Below are positions 51,693-60,416 of a stretch of DNA of 64,000 bases, one piece after another. Source of the DNA: Nonomuraea jiangxiensis. Lineage in GTDB: Bacteria; Actinomycetota; Actinomycetes; Streptosporangiales; Streptosporangiaceae. Under the pieces are notes generated by a model. It was not told the DNA's origin and did not search any database. It was given only the letters and a program-made list of their open reading frames with translations. The stretch lies in the NCBI RefSeq assembly GCF_900099965.1, contig NZ_FNDJ01000002.1, positions 496,001-560,000 of the forward strand, given 5' to 3'. The stretch's first letter is position 1, and each line of letters opens with the position of its first letter. A program made the position numbers and the translations under genes.

Positions 51693-52298
51693 GTGATTCG
51701 AACGTTGCTCGCTGAGGACATGCACCTGGTACGTGGGGCGCTAGTGGCGCTGCTGGCCTACGAGGAGGACATCGAGGTCGTGGCCGAGGTCGAGAGAGGC
51801 GACCGCATTCTGGCCGCGGCGAATGCCTGCCGCCCCGACGTCGCCGTGATCGACATCGCCTTACCCGGCAAGGACGGGCTCGCCGCCGCCGGGGAGCTGC
51901 ACGAGAAGATGCCTGACTGCGGGGTGCTCATCCTGACCGGCGTGGGCACGCCGGGGCTGCTCAAACGGGCGCTTGAGGTGCACGTGCGGGGCTTCATGGC
52001 CAAGGACGCGCCGCCGGGGCGGCTGGCCGACGGGATCCGCAGGGTGGCCGAGGGGGAGCGGGTCATCGACTCGGAGCTGGCCATCGCCGCGATGCGGCCG
52101 ACGGAGACGCCGCTGACGCAGCGGGAGCTGGACGTGATCGGGGCCGCGGCGGCCGGGGCGTCCATCGGGGAGATCGCCGCCTCCCTCTACCTCGCCGAGG
52201 GGACCGTACGGAACTACCTGTGCCGGACCACGGCCAAGCTGGGGGCGCGGAGCCGGATCGACGCCATCCGCATCGCCAGGGAGTCCGGCTGGATCTGA
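51693..52298 (+). CDS. DesR-type response regulator
   Basis: 201 residues. A receiver domain (IRTLLAEDMHLVRGALVALL, phospho-Asp in VAVIDIALPGKDG at about 54, Lys in FMAKDAPP) and a LuxR-type helix-turn-helix (LTQRELDVIGAAAAGASIGE, then IAASLYLAEGTVRNYL). Such regulators pair with DesK-type kinases like that at 36751; RamR, which controls SapB, is also a NarL-type regulator. Regulation of the lanthipeptide operon is a reasonable guess. GTG 51693 has AAGGAA seven bases upstream; ATG 51624 is an alternative without a binding site. Confidence 0.85.
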   Translation: MIRTLLAEDMHLVRGALVALLAYEEDIEVVAEVERGDRILAAANACRPDVAVIDIALPGKDGLAAAGELHEKMPDCGVLILTGVGTPGLLKRALEVHVRGFMAKDAPPGRLADGIRRVAEGERVIDSELAIAAMRPTETPLTQRELDVIGAAAAGASIGEIAASLYLAEGTVRNYLCRTTAKLGARSRIDAIRIARESGWI

Positions 52299-52325
52299 TC
52301 CCGTGCCGCCGTGCCGCCCGCCACC

Positions 52326-52379
52326 GGACGCCCCGGGTGGCCCGGACGCCCCGGGTGGCCCGGACGCCCCGGGTGGCCC
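52326..52379. repeat. Three tandem copies of an 18-bp unit
   Basis: GGACGCCCCGGGTGGCCC occurs three times without spacers and continues into shorter GGGCGGCCC copies. The array fills the gap between the convergent response-regulator and PaaX genes. It contains the self-complementary CCCGGG and may fold as a terminator. One frame would give a Gly/Pro-rich product, but it belongs to no gene. Confidence 0.75.
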
Positions 52380-52439
52380 GGGCGGCCCGGGCGGCCCGGC
52401 ACCGGGTGGCGGCTTGGGTGGTCCGGCGTCGGGTGGCGG

Positions 52440-53156
52440 TCAGTCTTCCAGGTGCGCGAGCAGCGCCTCGCGGTAGTGGCGGTCGAAGTCGTCGTACCTG
52501 GCCCGCAGCGCGGCGCCCGGCCAGTCCGCGGGCAGCAGCTCCGGGGGCAGCAGCGGGTCGGCCAGCAGGTGGCGCAGCACGGCGGCCGACACCAGGAAAC
52601 CCTCGGCCAGGCCGTCCGCGCCGTCGAGCGCCCGCCGCAGCCGCCGCGCCTCGGCCGCCCACCCGTCGAGGTCCCACAGCAGGGGAGTGAGGTCGCCGTG
52701 CGGGCGGCCGTCGATCAGCGTGCACTGGCCGGTGACGATCTCCGGCCACGCCGGCACCAGGTTGGCCGGGCGCAACCAGGTGCCCTCGCGCAGCTCGGCC
52801 AGGCGCAGCGCGGTCATGGCGTGCCTGAGAGCGGCCCGGTCGGCGGGCGCGCGCCGCTCGGCGGTGACCACGGCCACCTCCCAGGTGCCGTCCCACGGCC
52901 TGGTGTGCGGGTCGCGGCTCTCGTCCTGCCGGGCCTGGCGCTCGATCAGCCGCTCCGACAGCGTGTAGCGGCCGCCGGACTGCACCAGGTCACCCGCGGC
53001 CACCATGCGCGACAGGGCCACCCGGACCGTGCCCTCGGCGATGCCGAACACCGCCCCGATGCGCACCAGATGGCGGGCCGGCAGGTAGGGCGGGTGGCTG
53101 CCCAGCAACGCGCTCAGCACGGCCGATCGGGCGCTGAGGCTGTTACGCTCTTCCAT
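52440..53156 (-). CDS. PaaX-family transcriptional regulator
   Basis: 238 residues. The N-terminal winged helix (LSARSAVLSALLGSHPPYLP, then GIAEGTVRVALSRMVAAGDL) and the PaaX central and C-terminal regions (RPWDGTWEVAVVTAERR, LREGTWLRPANLVPAW) are present. PaaX proteins repress catabolic genes and sense CoA thioesters. It is divergent from the acyl-CoA dehydrogenase gene, with only 31 bases between starts. A TATACT hexamer ends 10 bases before the ATG, so the transcript may be leaderless and start at the GTG at 53159. Confidence 0.88.
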   Translation of the reverse strand: MEERNSLSARSAVLSALLGSHPPYLPARHLVRIGAVFGIAEGTVRVALSRMVAAGDLVQSGGRYTLSERLIERQARQDESRDPHTRPWDGTWEVAVVTAERRAPADRAALRHAMTALRLAELREGTWLRPANLVPAWPEIVTGQCTLIDGRPHGDLTPLLWDLDGWAAEARRLRRALDGADGLAEGFLVSAAVLRHLLADPLLPPELLPADWPGAALRARYDDFDRHYREALLAHLED

Positions 53157-53187
53157 CACGTGTTGAGTATATGTAACACTCGCGAGT
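53141..53187. promoter_or_regulatory. Shared divergent promoter and operator of paaX-like and AidB-like genes
   Basis: GTGTT (53160-53164) and AACAC (53175-53179) flank a 10-base A+T-rich centre, and TGTTAC/GTAACA (53141-53146, 53173-53178) make a second inverted pair. TATACT on the minus strand (53171-53166) lies inside the palindrome, so a bound PaaX would block its own promoter and probably the divergent one. Confidence 0.45.
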
Positions 53188-54891
53188 ATGGGGCGCTATC
53201 TCACCGAACCCTTCGACCACAGCGACCGTTACGCCACCGAGCGCTACCAGGGCGCGACCGGGCGCAACTGGTGGCGCTGCGACCCGACGTTGCGGCTGCT
53301 CATGCGGCACCACCTCGGCGCGGGATTCGCCTGGGCGGAGCCGCGTCTCGACCGGCTCGGCTCGCTGATGGGCGGGCTCGTCGCCGAATGCGCGGAGGAG
53401 ACCGACCGTAACCCGCCACGGCTGGAGAAATACGACAAGTGGGGCAGGGACGTCAGTGAGGTCGTCATGCCGCCGTCGTTCCAGGCCGCCCGGCGGGCGC
53501 TCATGGAGGACAACTTCACCGCGCCCTCCTTCGCGGAGGAAGCCCGCGCCCACGGGGCGGATCCGGCCGCGCTCTCCGCCGCCTGGACGTACCTGCTCGA
53601 CCAGGCCGACATCGGGATGGGCTGCGCGCTCGGCACGGGCGGGGACATGGTGGTGTCCCTGGCCGAGAAATACGCGCCGCCGGACGTACGCGAACGGGTG
53701 CGGGAGATCTTCGCCAACGGCTTCTACTCCGGCGAGGCCGCTCAGATGTTCACCGAGCGGACCGGCGGCTCCGACCTGGCCGCGCTGGAGGCCACGGCGA
53801 CGCCGGACGGGGAGGCGTGGTCGCTGTCGGGGTTCAAGTGGTTCGCGTCCAACGCCAACGGGGCGGCGTTCGTGGTGCTGGCCCGGCTTCCCGAGGGGGC
53901 GGTGGCGCCGTTCCTCGTGTTGTGGGAGCGGCGGGACGGCTCACGCAACGGCGTACGGATCAGGCGGCTCAAGGACAAGCTCGGCACCCGGTCCGTCGCG
54001 TCGGCCGAGGTCGAGTTCGCCGAGGCGGAGGCGTTCCTGCTGGCCGGGGAGGGGGCGGGCTCGGGCTCGGGCCTCGGGACGATGATGCGCCTCACCAACG
54101 CCTCCCGGCTCGGCGTGGCCATGATGGGCGTCGGCGTGGCCCGGCGGGCGCTGGTCGAGTCGGTCTGCTACGCGAGGGCGCGCGAGGCGTTCGGCCGGCC
54201 GCTCATCGAGCAGCCGCTGATGCGCCGCAAGCTGAGCGAGCTGATCGTCGAGGTGGAGGCCGCGCAGGCAATGGTGTTCGACGGCCTGGTGGGGCCCCGG
54301 CTGCGGCTCGCGCCCGCGCTGATCAAGCTGCGCGCGGCCCGGCTCGGCGTCACGGCCGCCAGCGACGCGATCGAGGTGCACGGCGGCAACGGCTACATCG
54401 AGCAGTGGCCCGTGGCCCGGCTGCTGCGGGACGCCCAGGTCAACCCGATCTGGGAGGGCGGCGACAACATCCTCTGCCTCGACGTGCGCCGGGCCATGGT
54501 GCGTGAGAGCGCCCACGAGCCCTTCCTCGCCCGGCTGGCCGCCGCCGTCGATCAGGCCCCACCCGGCGACTCCGGCACGGCGGACCTGGTCCGGGCCCGG
54601 ATCGACGACCTCCGCAAGGCCATCACCACCTGGTCCGGCCTCGACCCCCACCTGGCCGAGGCCCGGCTGTTCCCGCTGGCCGTCTACATGGGAGAGGTGT
54701 ACGCGGCGGCGCTGCTGCTGGAGCAGGCGGGCTGGGCGGACGACGAATCGGGCACCGACCGCAAGGCCCTGGTCGCCCGCCTCTACGCCGACGCCCACCT
54801 CACCGACCACGGCCCGCTGCGCGGCCTCGACCGCCCGGCCGAGGACCTGGACCGCTTCGACGACCTCCTCACCGGCGCCGTCCAACTCTGA
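53188..54891 (+). CDS. AidB-like acyl-CoA dehydrogenase
   Basis: 567 residues. The N-terminal extension (MGRYLTEPFDHSDRYATERY) and total length are those of the AidB branch; FAD-binding segments TERTGGSDLA and FKWFASNANG are present, followed by REAFGRPLIEQPLM and EVHGGNGYIEQWPVARLL, typical of the acyl-CoA dehydrogenase C-terminal domain. It is an FAD-dependent acyl-CoA dehydrogenase. Control by the divergent PaaX-like regulator suggests an aromatic- or acyl-CoA catabolic role rather than alkylation response. Confidence 0.9.
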   Translation: MGRYLTEPFDHSDRYATERYQGATGRNWWRCDPTLRLLMRHHLGAGFAWAEPRLDRLGSLMGGLVAECAEETDRNPPRLEKYDKWGRDVSEVVMPPSFQAARRALMEDNFTAPSFAEEARAHGADPAALSAAWTYLLDQADIGMGCALGTGGDMVVSLAEKYAPPDVRERVREIFANGFYSGEAAQMFTERTGGSDLAALEATATPDGEAWSLSGFKWFASNANGAAFVVLARLPEGAVAPFLVLWERRDGSRNGVRIRRLKDKLGTRSVASAEVEFAEAEAFLLAGEGAGSGSGLGTMMRLTNASRLGVAMMGVGVARRALVESVCYARAREAFGRPLIEQPLMRRKLSELIVEVEAAQAMVFDGLVGPRLRLAPALIKLRAARLGVTAASDAIEVHGGNGYIEQWPVARLLRDAQVNPIWEGGDNILCLDVRRAMVRESAHEPFLARLAAAVDQAPPGDSGTADLVRARIDDLRKAITTWSGLDPHLAEARLFPLAVYMGEVYAAALLLEQAGWADDESGTDRKALVARLYADAHLTDHGPLRGLDRPAEDLDRFDDLLTGAVQL

Positions 54892-55037
54892 CCCCGGCCA
54901 CCGGCCATCAGCCGCCGACCAGGGCCGGGCTCGACGCCGGGTGGGCGGTGAGGTCGGCGTCGGTGGGCCTGATCGGGCCGCGGGGGCGGCGTTGTGTTCG
55001 GAGGTCCGCCTCCTCGTGGCCGGGCCTCGGAGGGCTG

Positions 55038-55358
55038 TCACGTCGGCGGGGTGAACAGGAACGGCAGGGACGGGATGGTGGCCGCGCGGATGAGCCAGGT
55101 CCTCAGCTGGTCGAGGTCCGCGCAGGTGGTGATCCGGGCGCGGGTGTCGTCGGGGACGTCGAAGCCGCGGGCGGTCAGTACGAGCAGCACCGACCTGGCG
55201 GCTTCCTCGGCCCTTCCCGCTGCTCTGCCCCGGCTTTCGCCTTCTTTGAGCCCGCGGCCGTAGTGTTCGCGGGCGAAGGGGCTGTAGACGGGCCAGTCGG
55301 TGGACGTCATGTTCTCCTCCGTGAGACGCCGATCTCGGGCGGACGTGGTGCGATACAC
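55038..55358 (-). pseudogene. Truncated copy of the downstream Rpn-like gene
   Basis: 106 codons starting with GTG 55358 (ATG 55310 is alternative). From DRRLTEENMTSTDW onward it aligns with the C-terminal third of the neighbour at 55367: DWPVYSPFAREHYGRGL, an Arg/Glu/Gly-rich linker, EEAARSVLLVLTARGFDVP, then DTRARITTC. The N-terminal two thirds with the nuclease-like core are missing. DNA identity is high, so this looks like a recent partial tandem duplication. Confidence 0.6.
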
Positions 55359-55366
55359 GGCCCGGC

Positions 55367-56293
55367 TCAGCCCGGCTCGTTGAACAGGTCTTCGAGGGCC
55401 CGGACGGTGGCCGCGCGGGTGAGCCAGGTCTCAAGCCGGGTGAGGTCCGTGCAGGTGGTGATCCGGGCGCGGGTGTCGTGGGGGACGTCGAAGCCGCGGG
55501 CGGTCAGTACGAGCAGCACCGACCTGGCGGCTTCCTCGGCTTTGCCCTCTGCTCTTCCTTCCGCTCGTCCTTCCGCTCTGCCCTTGGTCGTGCCTTCTTC
55601 GAGGCCACGGCCGTAGTGTTCGCGGGCGAAGGGGCTGTAGACCGGCCAGTCGGGGGACATCATGATCTCCTCCATCAGACGCCGGGTCGCGGGCGCGGAC
55701 ATGCCGTAGGCGTATTCGTAGTACTTGGGAGCGGATTCGTTTCGGGTGACCGCCAGGGCCGCGGCGAGCGCCTCGACGGCCTCGCGATGGTGGCCGTGGG
55801 CCATGACCGACATGGCCGACAGGTCCAGGCGGGCGGCGGCCTCCTGCGGGTCGGTGATGAGCGGGATGTCGTCCGGTCCCAGCACCCTCACCGGCAGGCG
55901 ATAGCCGGTCAGCCCGGACTCGATCGGCTGCCCGTAGTGGGTGGCGGTCGCGTTGTGGGGACAGATGACCAGGACCGTGACATCGCACCGGATCGACAGC
56001 CAGAGCGCCGCGGCGCGGCGGGCGAGCCGCCGGCGGTCCTTCGACGAGTTGCCCTGCCGGGTCGCCACGATGATCCCGTGGGCGGGGTGATGTGGTGGGC
56101 CCATGGTGAACGCCAGCTCGGTGCCGAAGTCGCCGGAGGGCTCGCTGTCGTCGTGCCGCTGGAGTAGCAGAGTACCGGGTAGTTCCACGTCCATGAGGTC
56201 GCGCAGGATGTCCACGGCCAGTTGGGGGCGGTCGTCGAACATCCTTGAAAGGCTGTCCTGCGGGGGAGGCGACATGGCGCTCATTGTAATCAT
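55367..56293 (-). CDS. Rpn/PD-(D/E)XK-like actinobacterial expanded family protein
   Basis: About 305-308 residues. The N-terminal part (RPQLAVDILRDLMDVELPGT, then GTELAFTMGP and GIIVATRQG) follows the layout of the numerous actinobacterial Rpn-like proteins related to PD-(D/E)XK nucleases, although a clear D-ExK core is not seen here. The C-terminal part has a linker of repeated GRAEGRAEG and the conserved VLTARGFDVPHDTRARI helix pair. The start may be ATG 56293, 56284 or 56275; none has a good ribosome binding site. Function unknown. A truncated duplicate lies immediately downstream. Confidence 0.65.
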   Translation of the reverse strand: MITMSAMSPPPQDSLSRMFDDRPQLAVDILRDLMDVELPGTLLLQRHDDSEPSGDFGTELAFTMGPPHHPAHGIIVATRQGNSSKDRRRLARRAAALWLSIRCDVTVLVICPHNATATHYGQPIESGLTGYRLPVRVLGPDDIPLITDPQEAAARLDLSAMSVMAHGHHREAVEALAAALAVTRNESAPKYYEYAYGMSAPATRRLMEEIMMSPDWPVYSPFAREHYGRGLEEGTTKGRAEGRAEGRAEGKAEEAARSVLLVLTARGFDVPHDTRARITTCTDLTRLETWLTRAATVRALEDLFNEPG

Positions 56294-56461
56294 GCGGGCG
56301 CGGAACGTGATGACGGTTCGCGTGCTCAGGTCTGAGGTCGCGCCGCGTCGCGTCGTGGTCTGTGGTGCCGCGGGTTCGGGCTGGCCCGGGGGCTGGGGGA
56401 AGCGTACGCTCGGCTCGTTTCCCGAGGAGGGGCGCGGGACCGTATCTCCGAGGAGGGGCGC

Positions 56462-57211
56462 ATGACCATACGTGTGGAGCGTGAGGGGCCTGTCGCCACC
56501 GTGGTGATCAGCAGGCCGGAGGCGCGTAACGCCGTCGATCGCAAGACCGCCGACGCGCTCGCGGACGCGTTCCGGGACTTCGAGCGGTCCGACGCCGCCG
56601 TGGCGGTGTTGTGGGGTGAGGGCGGCACGTTCTGTGCCGGTGCCGACCTCAAGGCGCTCGACAACCACGTCGGCGAGGAGGGCGACGGGCCGATGGGGCC
56701 GACCAGGATGCGCCTGACCAAGCCGGTCGTGGCCGCCGTCGCCGGGCATGCCGTGGCGGGCGGGCTGGAGCTCGCCCTCTGGTGCGACCTGCGGGTGGCC
56801 GAGGAGGGGGCGGTGTTCGGGGTGTTCAGCCGGCGGTGGGGGGTGCCGCTCGTCGACGGCGGCACCGTACGGCTGCCCCGGCTCATCGGGTCGTCGCGGG
56901 CCATGGACATGATCCTCACCGGGCGGCCGGTGGCGGCGCGGGAGGCGTACGAGTGGGGGCTGGTCAACCGGCTCGTCCCCACCGGCACCGCGCGGCAGCA
57001 CGCCGAGGCGCTGGCCCGCCGGCTCGCCCGCTTCCCGCAGACCTGCCTGCGCGGGGACCGGCTGTCCCTGCTGGAGCAGGACGGGCTGGCGGAAGGGGAG
57101 GCGATGCGCAACGAGCTGCGGCACGGGCTCGTCTCGCTGCCGGAGGCCAGCGGGGGCGCCGCGAGGTTCGCGGGCGGCGCGGGCCGCCACGGTGACTTCG
57201 ACCAGCCGTAG
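56462..57211 (+). CDS. Enoyl-CoA hydratase/isomerase (crotonase) family protein
   Basis: 249 residues: VVISRPEARNAVDRKTADAL, the CoA and oxyanion-hole region FCAGADLKAL (about 57-66) and AGHAVAGGLELALWCDLRVA. At the position of the hydratase Glu it reads GVFSRRWGVPLVDGG, where the usual catalytic Glu is not obvious, so the reaction may not be hydration. An ATG at 56462 follows GAGGAGGGGCGC. Substrate unknown. Confidence 0.88.
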   Translation: MTIRVEREGPVATVVISRPEARNAVDRKTADALADAFRDFERSDAAVAVLWGEGGTFCAGADLKALDNHVGEEGDGPMGPTRMRLTKPVVAAVAGHAVAGGLELALWCDLRVAEEGAVFGVFSRRWGVPLVDGGTVRLPRLIGSSRAMDMILTGRPVAAREAYEWGLVNRLVPTGTARQHAEALARRLARFPQTCLRGDRLSLLEQDGLAEGEAMRNELRHGLVSLPEASGGAARFAGGAGRHGDFDQP

Positions 57212-57273
57212 CCTGTGGGCGGGTGGTTCGTCGTGTTCCGGGGGCTGTCGGTGGGGCCGCGTATGGTGACCGT

Positions 57274-58470
57274 ATGCCTGACATCGAGGTCGCCGGTCGT
57301 GAGGTGCGCATCACCAGTCCGGACAAGGTCGTCTTCCCGCGGTCCGGGCACACCAAGCTCGACCTGCTGCGGTTCTACCAGGCCGTTGGCGATGGGGCGC
57401 TGCGGGGCGTGCACGGGCGGCCGATGGTGCTCAAGCGGTTCGTGCACGGGATCGAGCAGGAGGCCTTCTTCCAGAAACGGGCCCCGGCCAAGCGGCCCGA
57501 GTGGATCGAGGTGGCCGAGCTGAAATACCGGTCGGGGCTGAGCGCGGAAGAGGTGGTGTGCACCGACCTGGCCCAGCTCCTGTGGGTGGTCAACCTGGGA
57601 TGTGTCGACCTCAACCCGCACCCGGTGCGCTCCGACGACCTCTCCAGACCCGACGAGCTGCGCATCGACCTCGACCCGGTGCCGGGCGTGGAGTGGGCCG
57701 ACGTGCTCAGGACGGCCCAGGTGGCCCGCGAGGTGCTGGCCGACCACGGGCTGGTGGCGTGGCCGAAGACGTCGGGCTCGCGCGGCTTCCACGTGTACGC
57801 CCGGATCGAGCGGCGCTGGCCGTTCGCCAAGGTCCGCAAGGCGGCCGAGACGGTGGCGAGGGAGGTCGAGCGGCGGGCTCCCGACCTGGCCACCAGCCGC
57901 TGGTGGAAGGAGGAGCGGCACGGGGTCTTCGTCGACTTCAATCAGAACGCCTACGACCGCACGGTGGCCTCAGCCTACTCCGTGCGCGCCGTGCAGGACG
58001 CCCGCGTGTCAACGCCGCTGACCTGGGACGAGGTGCCGGGTTGCCGGCCCGAGCGGTTCACCATCGACACCGTGCCCAAGCGGCTGGCCGAGATCGGCGA
58101 CCCGTGGGAGGACATGGACCTGCACGCGGGCTCGCTCGACGGGCTGCTCGCGCTGGCCGAGGAGCTCGGGCCCGCGCCCAAGCCGCCCAAAGGCAGCGGG
58201 CGCAGGCAGCAGACCATGCCCGTCATCGAGATCGCCAGGGCGGAGCACAAGGACGAGGCGATGGCGGGGTTCGAGCGGTGGAAGGCCCGCCACCCGGCGG
58301 TCGCCGCCCGGCTGGAGCCCGCCGACGTGCTGGTGGACGGCATGCGGGGGCGCAGCAGCGTGTGGTATCGCATCCGCGTCAACCTGCAGCACGTCCCTGA
58401 GGAGGAGCGCCCGGCGCAGGAGCCGCTGGAGGTCGACTACGACCCCTGGCACGGGGCTTCCCCGGGCTGA
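57274..58470 (+). CDS. ligD: LigD-type primase-polymerase domain protein
   Basis: 398 residues of the archaeo-eukaryotic primase-like polymerase domain of LigD: VFPRSGHTKLDLLRFYQAVG, NPHPVRSDDLSRPDELRIDLDP (catalytic D-x-D in RIDLDP), KTSGSRGFHVYARI and WKEERHGVFVDFNQNAYDRT. It lacks the nuclease and ligase domains, so this is a stand-alone PolDom. Such proteins add nucleotides or fill gaps in non-homologous end joining with Ku. No ku or ligase gene is in the window. ATG 57274 begins the domain directly. Confidence 0.9.
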   Translation: MPDIEVAGREVRITSPDKVVFPRSGHTKLDLLRFYQAVGDGALRGVHGRPMVLKRFVHGIEQEAFFQKRAPAKRPEWIEVAELKYRSGLSAEEVVCTDLAQLLWVVNLGCVDLNPHPVRSDDLSRPDELRIDLDPVPGVEWADVLRTAQVAREVLADHGLVAWPKTSGSRGFHVYARIERRWPFAKVRKAAETVAREVERRAPDLATSRWWKEERHGVFVDFNQNAYDRTVASAYSVRAVQDARVSTPLTWDEVPGCRPERFTIDTVPKRLAEIGDPWEDMDLHAGSLDGLLALAEELGPAPKPPKGSGRRQQTMPVIEIARAEHKDEAMAGFERWKARHPAVAARLEPADVLVDGMRGRSSVWYRIRVNLQHVPEEERPAQEPLEVDYDPWHGASPG

Positions 58471-58649
58471 TGACCACCAGTGGCCCTTCGCGGGCTTGGC
58501 TGTGAGCGGCCGGCCACCTGTGCGGCACCTCGCCCCAGGGGATGAGCGGTGTGCGGCTGATCGGGTGCGTCGGATTCCGTTGTCGCGGCGGGCGGCCGGG
58601 CCCTGCGCCCGGGATCGCGGGGATCTCGGGGCGGGCGCCGGGTGGGGTG

Positions 58650-60068
58650 TCAGCGGCCTGAGATCAGGTTGGCCAGCCGGGCGTAGGGCGAGGTCGTGGT
58701 GCCGTGGTCGTTCTCGTGCCGGTCGGCGGTGCGGAACAGTGCGTAGATGAGCTGCACACCCGCCCACCGCAACGGCTCCGGCTCCCACTGGCGCACCTGG
58801 CGGCCCACCCAGGGCAGCCCGGTCAGCTCGGTCTCCCGCCGGAGCACCAGGTCGCGCAGGGTGCGCCCGGCCAGGTTCGTCGTCGTGACGCCGCTGCCCA
58901 CGTAGCCGCCCGCCCAGCCGAGGCCCGTCGCGTGGTCCAGGTGGACCGTCGAGCACCAGTCACGCGGCACCCCCAGCACACCGCACCAGGCGTGCTGGAT
59001 CCGCGCGTCCGCCGCCGCGGGGAACAGCTTGATCAGCATCCGCCACAGCAGCGCCACGGTCTGCGGCTGGGTGGCACCCCGGTTGTCGGTACGCGAGCCG
59101 AACCGGTAGGGCACCCCCCGCCCCCCGATCGCGATCCGGTCGTCGGCGGTCCGCTGCGCGTAGATGTAGGCGTGCGCCTCGTCCCCGAGCAGCTCGTTGC
59201 CTGGCCACCCGATGTGCTTCCACACCTCCGGCGGCAGCGGCTCAGTGACGATCATGGAGCTGTTCATCGGCAGCCACTGCCGGTGCTGCCCGGCCAGCGA
59301 GGCGGTGAAGCCCTCGGTGGCCCGGATGACGTAGTCCGCCGTGACCGCCCCGCGCGGGGTGAGCGCCGTGGCCTGAGCGCCGTCCCGCCGCGGCAGGATC
59401 TCGGTGACCGGCGTGTTCTCGAAGATGTCCACCCCCAGCCGGGCCACCGCGGCGGCCAGGCCGACCGCCAGCTTGGCGGGCTGGATGCGGGCGCAGTGCG
59501 GGGAGTAGGTGGCCGCCAGCGTCCCCGCCACCTGCACGCGTTCGCGCTGCTCGTCGCGGTCCAGCAGGCGCAGGTCCTCCTCCCCGTAACCCCAGGTACG
59601 CAGGTCCCGCAGCTCCTCGTGCAACCGCCGTCGCTGGGCCGGGTTCGTCGCGACGTGGATGAGGCCGCCCTTGTGGATGTCGGCGTCGATGCCCTCCTCC
59701 CGCGTCACCGAGACGACCTCGTCCACGGCACGGAACATCGCGTGCTGCAGATCGATCATCGCCTGGCGCCCACGCGCCTTGGCGTGCCGCCTGCGTGAAC
59801 CCGCGAACTCGGCCGACAACCACCCGCCGTTGCGCCCCGAGGCGCCGAACCCGGCGAACTCCTTCTCCAGGATCGCTATGCGCAGCCCCGGATCGGCCTT
59901 CTTCAGGTAGTACGCGGTCCACAGGCCGGTGTAGCCACCGCCGACGATGGCCACGTCGTACGAACGCGGCCCCGGCAACGCGGCCCGCCGATCCGGCAGG
60001 CCGATCTGCCGATACCAGAAGGAGACCCCGCCGTTCGCGAAGTCCTTGGTCAGCGGGATGCCTCTCAT
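58650..60068 (-). CDS. FAD-dependent amine oxidase, PuuB/DAO-like
   Basis: 472 residues. VAIVGGGYTGLWTAYYLKK (about 41-59) is the FAD Rossmann motif; GASGRNGGWLSAE and a C-terminal GYVGSGVTTTNLAGRTLRD match the gamma-glutamylputrescine oxidase branch of the D-amino-acid-oxidase family. Together with the upstream XRE-cupin gene it looks like a Puu-type polyamine or amine oxidation unit. The ATG at 60068 overlaps the stop of a frame whose last codons read VVIDSALLPDFPDVEAV (ATGA), discussed under findings. Confidence 0.87.
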   Translation of the reverse strand: MRGIPLTKDFANGGVSFWYRQIGLPDRRAALPGPRSYDVAIVGGGYTGLWTAYYLKKADPGLRIAILEKEFAGFGASGRNGGWLSAEFAGSRRRHAKARGRQAMIDLQHAMFRAVDEVVSVTREEGIDADIHKGGLIHVATNPAQRRRLHEELRDLRTWGYGEEDLRLLDRDEQRERVQVAGTLAATYSPHCARIQPAKLAVGLAAAVARLGVDIFENTPVTEILPRRDGAQATALTPRGAVTADYVIRATEGFTASLAGQHRQWLPMNSSMIVTEPLPPEVWKHIGWPGNELLGDEAHAYIYAQRTADDRIAIGGRGVPYRFGSRTDNRGATQPQTVALLWRMLIKLFPAAADARIQHAWCGVLGVPRDWCSTVHLDHATGLGWAGGYVGSGVTTTNLAGRTLRDLVLRRETELTGLPWVGRQVRQWEPEPLRWAGVQLIYALFRTADRHENDHGTTTSPYARLANLISGR

Positions 60069-60069
60069 A

Positions 60070-60378
60070 TCAGTACAGCCTCCACATCGGGAAAGTCGGG
60101 CAGCAGGGCGGAGTCGATGACGACGGCCACGCCGGCGTGACGTCGTCGTCGTCATCGTCGCCGCGAATGTGGGCGAGGCTGTCGGCCTGCTCGCGTACCG
60201 GCAGTCTGGGCTCCGGCGCCATGAGATCAGCGGGGGTGGCTGGCGGGCCGGAGGCGCTGCGGGTGTCCGTCCTGGGCGTGCCCGCGGCGACGGGCTCCGC
60301 TTCGCGGGTGGTCGCGGGCAGCGGCGCATCCGCGGCCTCGGCCATGGTGGCCGGTCGCGTTGGCATGAGCGTTGGCAT
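60070..60378 (-). CDS. Small hypothetical ORF, apparently frameshifted near its 3' end
   Basis: A 102-codon frame from ATG 60378 with AAGGGGGTGG six bases upstream. It starts MPTLMPTRPATMAEAAD, is Pro/Ala-rich, then reads PEPRLPVREQADSLAHIRG and six Asp. After the Asp run this frame gives Pro/Ser/Cys-rich sequence unlike coding. The frame shifted by -1 reads HAGVAVVIDSALLPDFPDV and stops at 60065-60067, overlapping the oxidase ATG. So the real product is probably about 100 residues ending in that sequence, reached by a base change or frameshift near 60140. Function unknown. Confidence 0.55.
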   Translation of the reverse strand: MPTLMPTRPATMAEAADAPLPATTREAEPVAAGTPRTDTRSASGPPATPADLMAPEPRLPVREQADSLAHIRGDDDDDDVTPAWPSSSTPPCCPTFPMWRLY

Positions 60379-60416
60379 GATGTGCCACCCCCTTGTCGGC
60401 TGTTGTGAAGTGAGGT

